Assembly (NCBI GenBank): GCA_036785705.1
Contig: JAWUZG010000032.1
Coordinates: 14,774,001-14,838,000 of the forward strand
Length of the DNA: 64,000 bases
Direction of reading: 5' to 3'
DNA from: Acanthornis magna
Lineage: Eukaryota; Chordata; Aves; Passeriformes; Acanthizidae
The position numbers and the translations under genes are program-made. This document shows, in pieces, positions 38,575-53,000 of this stretch. The notes below the pieces were generated by a model that saw only the letters and a list, made by a program, of their open reading frames with translations, was not told where the DNA came from and made no database searches. Numbering within the stretch: the stretch's first letter is position 1; each line of letters starts with the position of its first letter.

Positions 38575-38664
38575 CTTAAAACAACAAAAACTGCAGTCAA
38601 CCTGCTTCAAGCACCCACTTAAAACAATACTGAAAACTGCAGTGAATCTGCTTCAAGCACCCAC
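38575..38664 (+). repeat. Two-copy tandem duplication, unit about 43-46 bp
   Basis: CTTAAAACAA...AACTGCAGTCAACCTGC TTCAAGCACCCAC is followed at once by a second copy starting CTTAAAACAA at 38618, with AACTGCAGTGAATCTGC and the same CTTCAAGCACCCAC end. The copies differ by a few substitutions and a 3-base indel. No function is evident. Confidence 0.9.
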
Positions 38665-41313
38665 TCAAGGAATGAGTGAAAAACCAGTTACTTAACATTT
38701 AATGATCTAAAAATGATGTGTTGAGTTATACTCAGCTTGAAATCAGTTGAAGATATTTTGAGGATAATATTTTGAGAGGAGGTTTCCTAAACAGGTAATA
38801 CTGAGATAACTTTTTACAGTACCTAACATGTAAGTATTGTCTTGAAAATAGTAAAAATGTGACGTTTTCCTAGAAAAATAATCACTGCCAGAAAAAAGGG
38901 GTAAAAAATGTCCCACTGCAACTGGTGAAACATGAGATCATTGCAGAAGCCTTGCTCTCCAGTTCTTATTCAGAAGGGTGAAGTCCTTGTCTTTGGGTGC
39001 ATTTCCTATATTTTATACCCTCTTCAAAACTTATGGTTTTAGTTCGCATTGTTACACACGTGTCACCATTACGACAGAGTACATTAGGCTAGCAATGCCA
39101 TAGGTGTGAAAAGATGGAGATTTACCTCTACAAATGTGATTCATCTGTTGAAATTTAGACACTGAGCTAAGCTATTTATCTGCTTTCCAGCCAAGAATTG
39201 GCAATTCTGAGCTACATTCCATCTTACCATAAAGTAGATGTCTTCACAAAGATCAAATGGATCCTGCAAGAATCTCCTCCTTGACAGTAAAGGAAAGCCA
39301 AGTAATGAGTTCACACAGAAATATCCTAGGTGTGGGTGCCTAAAATGACTGAAGATGAATGTTAGTTCGAGCTTTACCAATTTAATTTAAATTCTGTGGC
39401 CTTTCCTTCCCTTCCTCATTAATTCTGTTGTTTTCCCTGAATGAGTCCTGCAAACCAGACAAAATGGGATAAGACACTTGAAACTGCAAAGTGCATAACA
39501 TACAGGAATCTGTCTGGTGTCTTTGTACAGTGTCTTTGTATCCATCTACCAGGCATTTCAAGAGTGTCAGTAAATCCTTATAGCTGACAGTTTCAAAGGC
39601 TGCTCAAGTGCAGGATGAACACCTGGTCTTCAGCAATAATAAAGGCTCTGGGCTATATCAAAGGTCAAAAAACCTGAGACCTGCTGAGCTGCTGAAAATA
39701 CTTCAGAACATCCTTCTTTGCAGCCTTTTTTTATAAGGAAAAAAATATTTTAGAGAGGGTGAATTTGGAGCTCTCCACAAACCCTGAGTAAATAGGCTTT
39801 AATATTCTTCCTTGAAACTGAGTGGGAGAGGTGGGGAAAGACAAGGGAAAGGAAATTCCTTCTGTTTAGCAGTTGCAGATGGAGAAGGAACAGGACATCT
39901 GCTCCTCCAGCAGGCTGCAGTAGTGGCTGCTTCCATGGAAGAGACCGTCAGGAGGGATTCTGACCTATTTGTGCCATGTGCTTTTCTCTCCTGCTACTTA
40001 CATGACCCAGTAATAACAGAGCAGAGAAAGTTATGATGTACTGACTGCATACCTGTTTTGGGGACTTCGCATTCACACAGCTCCATGTCACACAGGCTAG
40101 TGCCCCCCATCAGTGCAACTCTCTAGAATGGGTAAAAGAGTTTACATTAATATCGCCTTCCCATTCTCTCAGCAAGAGGACTTTAACATGACAGGTTTTG
40201 CTAGAAGTATAGCACTAAGATCTTAATGCAGTGTAAATCAGGGTTGTTTTACCTTAGGAGAAAAAGCTGTGTGCAAAACTGAAGGAAGACACTCTGTACT
40301 TTTGTCCCCAGTTTGGTGACGCCTAGACCCAGTGGCAGCTCTAGTGCCTGTCAGCTGGCAAGGTTGGCAGAAGAGACAAGTGAAGACTCTGTGTGTGTGC
40401 ATGTGCATAAATGTGCAGACAAGCACATGTAACACAGCGGAAATTTTGGAGGCCACGATTGCACAAACCGAGAAGGCGCCACAAAACCTGGAAGTGTATG
40501 AAGATCACACAGTAGCCCTCAGTGCTTTTTCTTAGATTATATAAATGGGAAAAATATCTTTCCTTGATGTAAAATAGAATTAATTTTCTTGTATGTAAGC
40601 ACCAGGGAAGCAACTGGTAGGAGAGATGCTGTTCATTGTTTGTGTCTACTGACAAGTCCCTCCTTGTGGAACGTGAGCACTGACTATAGGGCTAAAAAGC
40701 TAATAAGCTATTCTTTGATGTGAATAGAAGTTTTAGAATTTGAATCTAAGAGAGCATCCTGAATATGTTTAGATTTCCCTTCCGCAGTTTTTGAACTTGC
40801 CTGGAAGTGCCAGACGTAGATCATCACAATACAGATTGCTCCAACTCTCTCGCAATCATGAGCCAATACAAAATCTTTCAGAACTTAAAACAGTTGTAAT
40901 TTCCTTTAATCTTTCTCTCTATGGTTTAGTACCTTCTGTGACTTCAAGATGCATTTGATTGCTGGAAAATAAACACATATTTCTTGCATTTAGTTCTTTA
41001 GTTTAAAAAACTCTGATATTTTCACTGTCAGGATATAAACTTTAGTAAATATTCTACCTTCTGACAATTTTATTTTTTTAAAATTCTAACATTTGACTAA
41101 TAAGGTACATATTTAATTTCAGACTTCTGTGCCATGTTACTATAATAAAACTATCTAGTATTTAATCACCGACTAGCCAACATTCTTGCCACAAATTTTG
41201 AAGCCACAGCTAGACATAATACTAATTCTACTATCAAAATCGATCATGGAACAATTCACCACTCTAAATCTTTAGCTCAGGTCAATCTGTGCACACATGG
41301 GAGAGGGGGTAAT

Positions 41314-41340
41314 CTTTTTTTTTTTCTTTTTTTTTTTTTT
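41314..41340 (+). repeat. Poly(T) tract interrupted by one C
   Basis: Eleven T, one C, then fifteen T. It could be the tail of a minus-strand retroposed sequence to its right, but I recognise no source sequence there. Confidence 0.85.
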
Positions 41341-44300
41341 AATTAAAAGTCTTTAAGACCAAGGAACAGAGTCAAATATTACATTGATTTTATATTCTTA
41401 CTCTCTGGCTCACTTGGGATGGCAGCGCTCACAGCGTGCCAGGCAATACTTGTTTAACATGATTCACATGTTCCTATTTTTTTCTCTAAAATCCAATTCA
41501 TTCTGTCATTGGTAGGACCAAATATCAAAAATATAATCAGTGCAGTAGTTAAGGGTATAATATATTTAAAGAGTTATTAAAATAAGCTATAATTTAATTC
41601 AGCAAGCTAACAATCAGTAAAGGCTAAGTCTTATTTTTCTACTTATGTGAGTTTCTACATTGCAATGAGATTAGTCACCTAACATAAGTAGGAGTTGGTT
41701 CTGTAACAAATCTGCAAACACACACAAAAAATTGAGTTAATCCTGAAATACCATTTTTAGCTTGCTCTCATTGTGTCTTTTTAATATTGTAGAGGTCTCC
41801 TAGTAGTGACAGTTTTAACCTTGGCTCTCCTGCTTTTTGAGGGATGAAGTCAGCCCTTCATCTGAATGGTTTTTTCATAGTTTAATATCCTCATCCATTT
41901 TACTTGAAAGCTAGGCTAAAAAAATGAATAATAAATTTGATGAGAGCTGGTTAAAGAAAGCATTGCATTGAATCTGGATTTCTCCCAGCTGTATTAATTG
42001 AACAAAGGGAAATTTTCCAAATACACCTTCTATATTGGCTGACTGCCTTAGAAGTTCTCTGAAGCTAGAAGAAAAAGTCCTTCCTCTCCAAATTAAAACA
42101 CATACTGTAAAAAAATCCCAAACTATTAAAATCTGCTGTATGAAGTTACACCAGAAATAATATAAAACAGATTCTTTCATTACAAGCTGGCACTAGAATT
42201 AAGCTATATTTTGTGTCTGGCTTGGTGTTAGAATAGATAACAGGGCTCTAGTTTTTGGGATTGTGTAATTTTGTACACTGATAAAAACATGGTTCTTAAA
42301 AGAAAATGTTCTGGTTTTATTTGGATAGGTGCAAACCATTAAAAGTGCCAGCACTATTTCCTAGTGATGTGGAAGTTGGTCTGCAAGGTCTGACCCCAAG
42401 CTGGAGCTGGGGCTACCAATACCTGAAAGCAGTTGAAGAGAGACAGCTGTGGTATCATAAGAATCAACTGGAGCTTGGATTATTTGAAGATTAACCCAAA
42501 ATGCAGTGCTCAATCAAGCCACATCATCCCTTTTACATATTATCCCATGGTCTGTTGTGGCCAGAGGTCTGCATAGCCTGATTTTCCAGCAGCAGTTGGA
42601 GAGCGATGCAATAGGTAAGTTGATGTCTATCAGTGAAAAACGTTCCAACCTTGTTATATTGGTGCTTTCTGCCAGTGGGATAGGGTTTCTTCAACATCAA
42701 GCTGTCAGGGAATTCCCTCTGGTGATGGGAAGGGACCGTAGGAGAGGCAGAATCAGGCTGGAGGTAGCAGAGCCTTACAAGGGCTCTTCCTGGGGTGGAG
42801 GAACAGCAGCACAGCAGTTGTGAGCAGTTGGCAGCGTCTCTCCACCCCGTGCATTCTGAAACACAGCATCCATGCAACATTTTGCAAAAGTCCCTTTTAA
42901 ATTAGCAGGTTCTGGTTTTGCCTGTTGTGACACTGCCAGGCTGGGGTCTGCCAAACCCCACCGGTGGGATGTCCAGGACCTTACGGATTGCTCTGGAATG
43001 CTGTGTTACAAGGCAGCGCTTGCGGAATTGAAAGGCAGCGGTTTGTGTGTTGTGTCTAACAACAGGCTGCGCTCCCACCATGAGACCAAAGATGTTTTCC
43101 ATTTGGAATGTTTACCAGCTTCTCAGGAGCAGCAGGAATGTGTGATTTTCATAGTAAATAAGCTGGAGCAGCGAAAGGCAGCAAAAATATACACACTTAA
43201 AACAAAGGGGAGTTATTGATTCTTATCTGTACATGGTATTTCAGTCTGCTCACAACAGCAATCTGCCTTATCTTCTCTACACATAATTCCCTGTACTTGT
43301 CACATAAATTGCAAGTTCATGGAAGCTGCTATTTACCATTGGGTGTATGGAAATTACACCCAAATTATACTGAAAATTAGTATACATAGAATTTAGTTTG
43401 CAGAGGCATGTCATGAAAGGATGTTTTTAAAGAGCTATTCAGGCTGTTAAAAATTAAGGAGTGCCAAAATTAGAAGAGCAACTGGAATTTAGCTCACTTG
43501 TGAGTACAGTTGGTAATATCATACTTAATGGCACAGTCACATCCCTTTTCCACAGTGCTCCTGCCTCATTTGTCTGGAGGATGGACAGACCTCACTGAGG
43601 GGCAAGATAATCAAATATTCCACTTTCAGTAAGCTCAAACCTTACTTACACATTTTTAACACCATTATTCAAATCCCCTATTGAATTATTAGCCTCCTCA
43701 TGAGATTTACTGTGATGGTGTCTTAGCAATATTGTCACTGTTTACCAATATTATCTAATGTAGCTCTGCTTTGAGGTCACTCTTTCCTTAATTTTATGTC
43801 CAGGGACCTGAGACAGAGAGACCTAAAGAACAGATGTTAAACCCAGAATTGTCAAATATTATATAAATTTGAGTGGCCGATTTTAGAAACTCAGAGCCTG
43901 ACTTTTTTTATCTGTTCAAATTGCAGCTAGCAATTTTAAGTGCAGCTGTGAATGTTCAGCCTTTTTCTAATTTAGACCCAGATGTCTCCAATTGGGCCAC
44001 GAGAAAATGAAAAATGACAGAGGCAGGGATAGCATCAATCTCTCCAGGGCAGCATTCAACTGCCTGCAGTCCCCTGCCTCATTTTCTGCACATTTTATAA
44101 CTTATGGAGCTCATGAAGCAGGAGTCACACTGACAACAGCTAGAACAGACACAGGATCCTGAGCCCTCTTTAATTATTTGATTCCAGACAATCTTTTCCC
44201 AGCTATTTTTGCTTATTCAGTGCAGAGAAAGAATCATCTTCAGGAAAACATTGTAATGCAAACAGACTGGGTTACGCATGCATTTCCCAGCTATAAAGAG

Positions 44301-45876
44301 CCTCACTTTGCAAACTCTCCCTTCTCTAGTACATCAATGCACTAACATCCTAGGAACATCTCCACGCAAAATATTGAAATAATTTCTCAATAAAAGGACC
44401 TTTTATCTTTTTTTTTTCCTATTTCTTATCACTGCTATATTCTGGAGAAGAATGGTTGTGTGGTGAAAGCCTAAGGCAAGAAATTAGGAAATTTATTTCC
44501 AGAATCAGTTCTGCTATAGACTTTCTAAGTGACCTTGGGCACTCCTTATCCTTGCTGTCATTCCCTTTCATCATCTTGAGGTCTGGACTAGCACAAGGGC
44601 TGCTTCAGGGTAGTTTCGCGGAGCTCGACTCATTATTCTTGGTAGAGGGTCGGATTCTCAGGTGCAATGTGCTCTGAAAGTGTGAAGTATTATGCAACAG
44701 CATGCTGCAACAGAAGCGTCAAACACAAACTGTTGTTATGAAATACTAATAATGGCATAATTGTATTAGGAGATAAGCCTTTAAAAACTGTTTGAACAAG
44801 ATATCTTTATTAGTATCACTGTTTTGCCTTGGCCTGAGCATGATGATTAGGTACCAAGGCCCTGACAACAAACATAAAATGTGCAGCACCACTGCCTGAT
44901 TTCAGAGCTGTACTATCCAGAACAAGTAAATACATACTGTAGGACTGGGTTGTCCTACACATTGATCTGAACTACTTGGTTACCTGCACCAAAATATATT
45001 TTAATACAGCTCAGAGCAATCCTATAGAAGGAACAAAAGCACTCAAGCTCAAGAACAAAGTATTCAAGCTGTGTCTTTATGAGGGCCATGTGTTTGGGAC
45101 AAGCAGCCAAGCAGCTCTCCGGGAGAACCCAGTACCACACATGATGTGCTTGAATGGGGCTGCAACCAGCAGAAGCGTGGGAAGATATTGCTGTAGGTGG
45201 AGCTGGTGAGATGGATATTGAAATACCACAGAATCCTTTGATCATCTTTAGAATATAGGGGAGAATGCAGGCAAAAGGCACAGAAACAAAATAATTTCTG
45301 GCAAAGGGTCAGAAATCACAGTTGCTACTTGCAGTAGATATTGGAATTTTTATAAAGAGGTTAAATTACTGTAAACTGGTATCTTTCTGAAGAAAATATG
45401 GTAGGTGGGATAAATTTCTTCAGTTTGGGAAGAAAAGCTATATAAAGTCAGTGCCTGGAATTTTAAACTGGGCAAGCTTAGTAGGGTAAAATTCAGGGCG
45501 TTTTTGGTGGGCTAGTAAGTAATCATGGGAATATGTCACCACCAAGGATAGTGGTGGATTTCTGTCCTTTAGGAGTCACAGCTTGGATGCCATCTGGAGG
45601 ATAGGCAGTAGTCCAAGACAAAAACATCAATATCAATATCAATGATATACAGGACAATCTAATGATCTCTTTTGGCCTGACACTCAAGGAACTGAAGTTC
45701 ACAGGAGTTCTGCCATTGACTTTAACGAAGGCAGGATTTCATCTTCTGTTCCCAAGGCTTTAATAATAGAAAAGGTATTAATTACCTCTGCTCAAATGAA
45801 AGGAGTCAGACTGATGTGCAATACCATGAAGAAAGGCTGCCAACAGAAAGCAGCAATGATGCAAATTGAAACCAAC

Positions 45877-45890
45877 TTTTTTTTTTTTTT
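45877..45890 (+). repeat. Poly(T) tract
   Basis: Fourteen consecutive T. No flanking retroposed sequence recognised. Confidence 0.85.
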
Positions 45891-48769
45891 AAGTGAGCAT
45901 TTTCTGCATTTCAGCTGCATAGTCTCTTGAAGCACATCTGTGTGGTCAGTTCTAATTATAGAACACTTCTGGGACATAACCCTGCATACAGTGCGAACCA
46001 GGGCTGCACCAAAGACTTTGAAAAGCAGCAGATGAGAGAGGGAGATCCTAGTGATCCAGATTTTGCAAAAAGAATGGATGCAATTTTGGTAATTGAAGAC
46101 GAGGGAGGTTGTCAAAGACGGGTCAAATTGAAGGTCAACTGCATTCTCAGTAAAGAGAAGCTGAATTAACAGCAGTGGATAATTCTGGACTCTGGAGATG
46201 ACTGCATCTCTGTCAAAGAGCCAAGAGAAAAGATAGATTCTTCTGCTTCAGCGGGGTTGACTATTGCTTCAACTTCAGAAACTGGCTTGTTTGTATAGCT
46301 GCATTTAGATGCCTTGCCAGAAGTGAGGCTGCTGGCTATGTACTAGTTTCTTTTAATAAGACGTGTTCAAATGTTACAAATCTTCACATTTTCTGTTTTT
46401 CTGTCTCTGTAGAGGGACTGGGGGGCATGCGCCACAACAGAAGCATACTCTGCTTATTAATGGCTCATCAGTTATTTGATTTCTTCCATGGGAAGAAGAG
46501 CTAGAAAATTTTCTATAATAAAAAAATATTTGGGGTTTAAAGGCCCAATACAGGAAATATTTTGACAATACTGAAGATACTAAAGGCATACTTTTGATTT
46601 TCCTGTTTTCATTTAGATTTGCATTTTTAAGCACTGGTTAATGAAATGCAAGAAGTCCCTCTAAGGTATGAACAGAATCCAATAATGTATGGAGGTATAT
46701 CCAAAGTGAATGCACACCTACAGACAAAACCACAAACACATAATAGATCAAAACATCTGTGAAGTATCCTATAAAAAATTTCAACATCAACTATTTTTGA
46801 TTGTGAGTATATGCAGTGAAGCCATCAGCATAGTCAAACAAAAATGATTAATGCTATGCTTTAGATCTTTGAAAATTGAGAGGAAAAAATCGCATAAATT
46901 AATGGGTTCCAGTCTATTGGCTCTCCTGGTATATGTCTTTCTCATTCAGAAAACCCCTCATTCAGAAATTCCAAATTGAGTTTGTAACAACCTCATTCTG
47001 GAACAAAGATTATGTGACTGCCCCACTGGTATACCTGCATTCACTATCACATTTTATTTACATGAAGTTGCACTGCTTTTTCATGATAGTTAGAACCAGG
47101 GCATATGAATTCTGTGCTAGTCTTTCTGACATGACCTATGGTCTAAAGGATTCACTTAGTCTCAGTGCTTCCTCATCTCCTTGTCCAAAACCAAAAAAGT
47201 TTTTGCTTCCTGTTGAAGTAAATGGACTTGTAATTGCCAAATATTACAATCCTGTCATTTGAAGACCAAACCCATCACTCCAACTGTAAGTTGCTCAGAC
47301 TGGCTGCAATGTTTACTACCCTGACAATAATTGCTCTTAAAATATTTCTCTGACTATGTATTGATCAGTTTCATTTTCAAAGGCCAGACATCTCCTCAAG
47401 ACTTCTATATACAATATTCAAGCTATGAGCAGTGCCAGTTGAGCCATACCAAGAGTCACTTCAATGGAAATACTTGTATTTTTAAAGTTCCTTGCACCTT
47501 GCTTTTCCTTCTTCTGCTTTTTTCCTTTTCTGCCAGGTGATAGGAGAATGACAGTATGTCAGAGAGACCTGGCTGGTCCAGCTGTACTTCTACCCCTGGG
47601 CTAAATTGGAAAATAAGAGGATAATTGAGTAAAAGTCTTCCTGAGAAATTTCTGTGATTACTAGACTATTAGGGGATAGTTTTACTGTCACTGACCAAAT
47701 ACAGATACTCATGAGAGCACCATATCCAATCCTATTTTCTGCACTTTTGGTGTTACAAAAGCCATCAAAATCTTTATAGGTGCTGCTGTAATGTTACATC
47801 TACTCACCTTGAGAATAAAAGGTCCCAGTATCACAATGTTTTTTGTCATCTCACAGATTCATCATATTAAACTCTGTCTTTCAGTGTCCCCTGCATCCAC
47901 TTTTGGTATATACACAGTTAGCTTTTATTTCTTTTTAATGTTCTTGTATATTTTGTGTGTTGTGGATGCACGTCTCTCTGCTTTTTTTTTCCCCTACTCC
48001 CCAGATACATTTATTGCTTTCTATTACATATATATTTCTTAAAGAGTTTAGGCAACTAGCATTGTTTCTTTGCATTTGGTTCCTACTGATCCTGGAATGT
48101 TTGGAAGCCATACCTCTTTCTAAGTATCATAATTTTCTAAAATCCAGAAAAGTAATTTGGGGTTTATTTGCAAAGCAAATGTCACAAATAGTGAGGGGCT
48201 TTCAAATTCTGAACCTCGAAGCCCCTGACTAGTAATATTCTGTATCCTGTGCAGTCTAGAGCAGTGTTACTATAAATGTGACACAGCTGATCGTACTCAA
48301 AACACAGGCATGCATCTTCCATTCCCTTTCTCTGGCTCACACATAATATATGCAGATTCACAACACCTTCACTTGGGTATTACATCAGAAAACCTCACTG
48401 CAGGAGACATGCTGCATGAGTAAACATGAGATGACTGAAACTATAGATATGGATATGTAGATAATTTTTATGTAATTTGGCCATTTAAATAATCAGTTAA
48501 AATATCCTTCTTTTAAATTCAGTAGCAGTTCCCACAACCTAAACTGACTAACCATCATTTCAGCCATTAATCATATCAGTAGAAATTATTGGTGCAATAT
48601 TATGAGTAACTGGAGGAAATTCTGAAATCTGTTTTGTGTAGATTGCAGCAGCTGTTTGTGGGTTGACAGTAGCTCAAAGAAGATGGCAATGCAGTCAGTG
48701 GGATCCAGCTCAGGACAATACATCTGAATTCAAGCACCTACTCTTGCCCACACACAGGCATCTAGAGCC

Positions 48770-50020
48770 TTTTGAACACCCCTTTGAGACCCGCAGGTCT
48801 CACTGTTGCATGTGGCAACTCTGTGTGGATGAGTGAGATACACAGGGGCATCTTAAACAGCACAAGGTTCTGGTGTGTGGGTGCTGCATTCCACTCCTGC
48901 CCTCTCTCAGTGCTATGGGAGTTTGGACGATTGTCCCACATGCAGATTTTGATAAGCAGGCATCTATCTGCAGGTCTTTACATCCTTCCCTGTGTGCCAT
49001 CGAGGGACAGAGATTCATTTCGAGAGGTTGTTTAGATATACCTAGGGCTGGTCCTAGCTTTGATGTGCTCTACATTTTTCCAGAGATACTTTGGGGGGCC
49101 TCACAGTTGTCTGCAAGTGCAGAGTGAGACCCTGGAACTGAACCAAGAGGGAGGAGAGAGAAGACACAGATGTCTGCCTTGGGATGGGCAAGCTCTGCAG
49201 GCAGCGCTGGGTTTGTGCACTTGGCCTGGCCAGCAGCACTGACTGCTCCCCTCAGAGGAGCTGCTGCTGGGGCAGGAGCCAATAGGTATTTGCCTTTCTC
49301 ACAGACACACTGTGGCACAGCTGCGGATGTGCTGATCCACTCTGTGGTTTTTACATTTCAGAGCTGCATTTGCAAAGCCATGGGCAGGGCCAGGCAGCAT
49401 CTCTAAAACAACATTGTGATCTGGCTGCGGCACCAAAGGCTGGCTATCCTTGAATGGGAGGAGCTGATGTCTGTAATGTGCATATCATTAGAGTTGAAAA
49501 ACAAATGCTGTATCTTCTCTAGCATTGTGCTGCCTTTTCTTCAGTAAAGAAGAAACTAACTTCCTAACTTCCTTTGTAGTTTCCTAACTCCATATCCCAA
49601 ATCAATACTCTGTGCTTTGCATACGAAGGCCAATCTGAAAAGTATTTAGCAACTCCAGAAGGTACTAACAGCCTTTAGGAGCTCACATGTAGCATCAAAC
49701 AGCTGGCAGAGAAGTGACACATTCATATGCATAGACAGACACAAAGGTGCATTGTAAATCAGTGTCGTTGCTGATCTCATTAATATGCATGTTTGTCCTC
49801 CTGAAATGATCCTGGGGTGTGGGAGCGAGTGTCTGGCCATAGATGGCACCAAACCACCACGAGCGGAGCAATCCACTCTTGCAGCTGGAGCAGCCGGCTG
49901 AGCGCTGGTGTGGGGCTGCAGCCCGGGCAGCCCCAGCTAGCAGACTGCCTGCCAGGAGGGGCCAGCAATGTCACAGCTTCTTCCAAGAGACGACTCTGTA
50001 CATTGCCCCAAATCAAATAA
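48770..50020. other. GC-richer intergenic patch, possible regulatory element
   Basis: Distinctly richer in G+C than its surroundings, especially 49050-49420 and 49800-49990. Near 49720-49790 there are two octamer-like ATATGCAT motifs (49727 and 49782 regions) of the kind bound by POU factors. Open frames here overlap on both strands and match no known protein. Enhancer identity is an inference from composition only. Confidence 0.3.
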
Positions 50021-53000
50021 TCTTTCTGAGGGTCACAACTATTTTTTCCTCCTTAATTCTCCTCCCTACCCTCCGGTTATTACTTTTTAAATACAGCAGC
50101 ATGTAGAAAGTCCTACCACAGTCATGGCTAAGGTATGTTGACACTTCTTCAAAGTGTGGGTTGGGATCCAGTGCTTTGAAGACCTAGCAGTCTGAATAGG
50201 TTTTGGTATAGTGTTGTATGCCATGAAGCCTAATTTTTACATTTTCATGCAATTTGGTAAAGTAATCCTATTAATGAAATGATGAAGCTGTATTTGAAAA
50301 CCTAATTACTGATTTTTATTCCACCAATAGTTACCTGAATGTGTTACCTGTGTTTCTCCTGCGCCTCTCTGAAACTTAGAATTTTTTTCATTTCCAGCCC
50401 AAATTAATTTGTGGGCCTGTTACTCTTTTTCATTGCTGTACTGACTTTGTGTTTTAGTTTTAATAGCTCTTCTCCCTACCCTGCTCAACAGAGCTTCCCA
50501 CCATTAGACCAAGTAACTTGCAGCCACGTGGTCACAGGCTTAGGAGAAAGACATTTGCTCTTCTAGCCTTCACTTCCATACTCTGAAGATACCCAGGGGT
50601 TTTCTCTCCTTGTCTCCCAACAAAATATCCATCTGCCATTGGAACTAGACCATCGTGGACTGGGTAAAGGGCTTATGAGCTTGATGACACCATCTGGAGG
50701 GCAGGAGTCAGGTAAGGTCAGGGAAGGGAGGAGTAAGGAGTAAACATGCAAGGAACGAAGTGAGAGCATGGGATCTCTAGGGAAGAGGTGATGGGGTTGA
50801 GCGGTGGTGCAGATGGCCTGGGGCAGACTGTCTCTTGACTAGCTTTGGAGGCTTCTGTCATTCCTGCTGCAAGAATACATGGGAGGCTAGAAAACAGACA
50901 TTTTGGGTCACACACGAGGTCAAGGCCTTTCTCAGCTCACTTTGTGCTATTACCTGTTGCTGGAGTCCTGCCATTAGGGTCATCAGTGCCCTGCAGCTCA
51001 CTACCCTGATGGTGCTCTGACCTGCTGGTGTCTCACAGCTCTGTGCACCTCGGTGCACAGCCATTCCCCAAACCTGACCACTGAAGAGGATCCCAGTGCT
51101 GATGCTCCTTTTTTTCTGAGAATACACTCTCTAATCATTTGCTTGCCTTCAAGCACAGTGTGTCATTATTCTCCATCCCTTCTTCTCCTTCTCTCCTCCT
51201 CAGTGATGGCCACCTTGAAACTCCCCTCACCATGCCTTCCTTGCACAGTTGACCTAACACCTTCTTCCATTTGGAAGGATTATTACAAACTTTGCAGAGG
51301 TAAAGTCAAGCTTCTCTCCTCTCTGAAAAAGGTAATTTATTTTGAAATGAGAAAAGTTAGACTAAGATTAAACAACAACCTGAGGAACAGGCAACTCTGG
51401 GATTCCTTTGCAATTTGTACCACAGCATTGCTACTATATTTTGGTCCAGGTTTACTACTCTCTTTGCCAACTTAATTGCACACATTGAGGGAAGTTTTCT
51501 GTATCCTTAGTTAAGAACAGGGACTAGAAAGATTGCATATTGCTAGCTCTGAATGTCTACTTTCATAATCCTCAACTCAGATGCACAATATTGCATCTGG
51601 GAAGACTCCTTTCCATTCCTTTCATTACATGTCCATTTCATTTTAGTAAATTAATATTGACTGATACTGAATGATTGCTACTGGGACTAAAAAAGGAAAA
51701 GTATTACATGGAAATGGAATATGGAAACAGGATAAGCAAATTTATTTTGCAAGCACAGATTTGGATTTTTAAGACTTTGTTCAGGTATGTCATTAAAACA
51801 ACAGATAAGAAGTTCCAGAGATCAGGGATTTTGTGTGTGTTCTGTAGAACACTTTAGCTATGAAATCAATTATAGTTGTATTGGGAGTTCCTTGGTAAAG
51901 GTGGAACACAAAGTGCAGAAGTGGAATATTAAAAAGGCTCAACTGACTTAGCCCAAAAATTCTGTATTAACTCCCTCTGAATTAAGAAAAGAAGACAATA
52001 TTTTCAGCTTCAGTTTGGAATTTATTATCTGTCATCTCCTTCACAGAAATTAAGTCCAAATCAAAGTACCAGATAAATTCATCTGCAGATCCCAGGACAC
52101 CTAGAAACAAACTGATGCCTTTTAGATAGGCTGAGTACTACCTGCTTTCCAAAACCTAGCAGCAGCTTTTGTATGACCTCAGGCAGTAAAACCATCTCCA
52201 CATGCGCAGGCAGGTAGAGAGTTCCCAATGTCCTCAATATGCCTGAGCTCCTGAAAAATGAAAAGACTCTCCTGTCAGGACCCAGAGGGATTTGGAGCAT
52301 ACACTGATGGTGGCATGGAGGGTGTTATTTTTTCCTGACCCTGAAGCCTTGAAGCGTGAGATTTGATTATAATCATTGTCCCATTGCAGAGCTGCAGCAT
52401 TTATGGGTATTAAGAGCACAGCAGAAAGTTTCCTTTTCCTGTGGAAGACCAGAAGTGAGTACATGGAGTGACCCCCAGATTTCAAATGCACACACAGAGA
52501 CAGACACAAAGCTTTCATTACCATACCCACAAGCAGGATGGAGACAGCTAATTCACCTGAAAGCATGTAAGCAGCATCTCTTTCTCTCCTGGATGAAGCA
52601 TTCAGTCATGCACTGCTCTCTCTGCTCAGCTAAGCTCAGAGGAAAATTCCTGAACCACATTTTGCTCTTATTTCCCAGGGTGAAACTCCTGTGGCTTCTC
52701 CATATGAGACATGGTTTTCGAATCACCTCCCCTCTTCCTTTTGAGAAGGGTTTTTCCTAATCTCTGAATTATTTGTGGATCTTTTCTCAAGGCTGATGCA
52801 GTGTGGACACTCTCCAAGCTGGGCTGCACAGGGGGCAGGTTTGCCCACTCACTTACAGGCCACCTTCTTTCTGACATGACCTCTCCTTACAGCACCATGA
52901 TTTGTCTTTCATATTTTTCCATTTCTTCTCCTTGGAGTTGCTAATTTCCAACATATCCTGTTACAATGAAATTGTGTAGAAATATGTTTTTTCCCCTCAA

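Larger units (their letters stand above)
27081..48769. other. Upstream intergenic DNA, no gene recognised
   Basis: About 21.7 kb of AT-rich sequence without CpG island, recognisable coding exon, RNA gene or sizeable transposon. The longest open frames (for example 134 codons at 32180-32584) resemble no family I know and have no strong coding character. Small repeats are listed separately. Confidence 0.75.

Noticed and set aside
41314..41500. Poly(T) run considered as the tail of a minus-strand processed pseudogene.
   Set aside because: Sequence to the right shows no recognisable mRNA-derived content and no flanking target duplication was seen.
42306..43219. Cluster of open frames on both strands.
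   Set aside because: None resembles a known protein and no convincing splice-linked set was seen.
45927..46169. 80-codon frame with an acidic, lysine-rich tail that looked protein-like.
   Set aside because: No recognised homologue and no supporting exon neighbours; chance frame is the simplest reading.
51053..51475. 140-codon plus-strand open frame, the longest right of the CpG island.
   Set aside because: Low-complexity Ser/Leu-rich first half and no family resemblance. Not supported as a gene.
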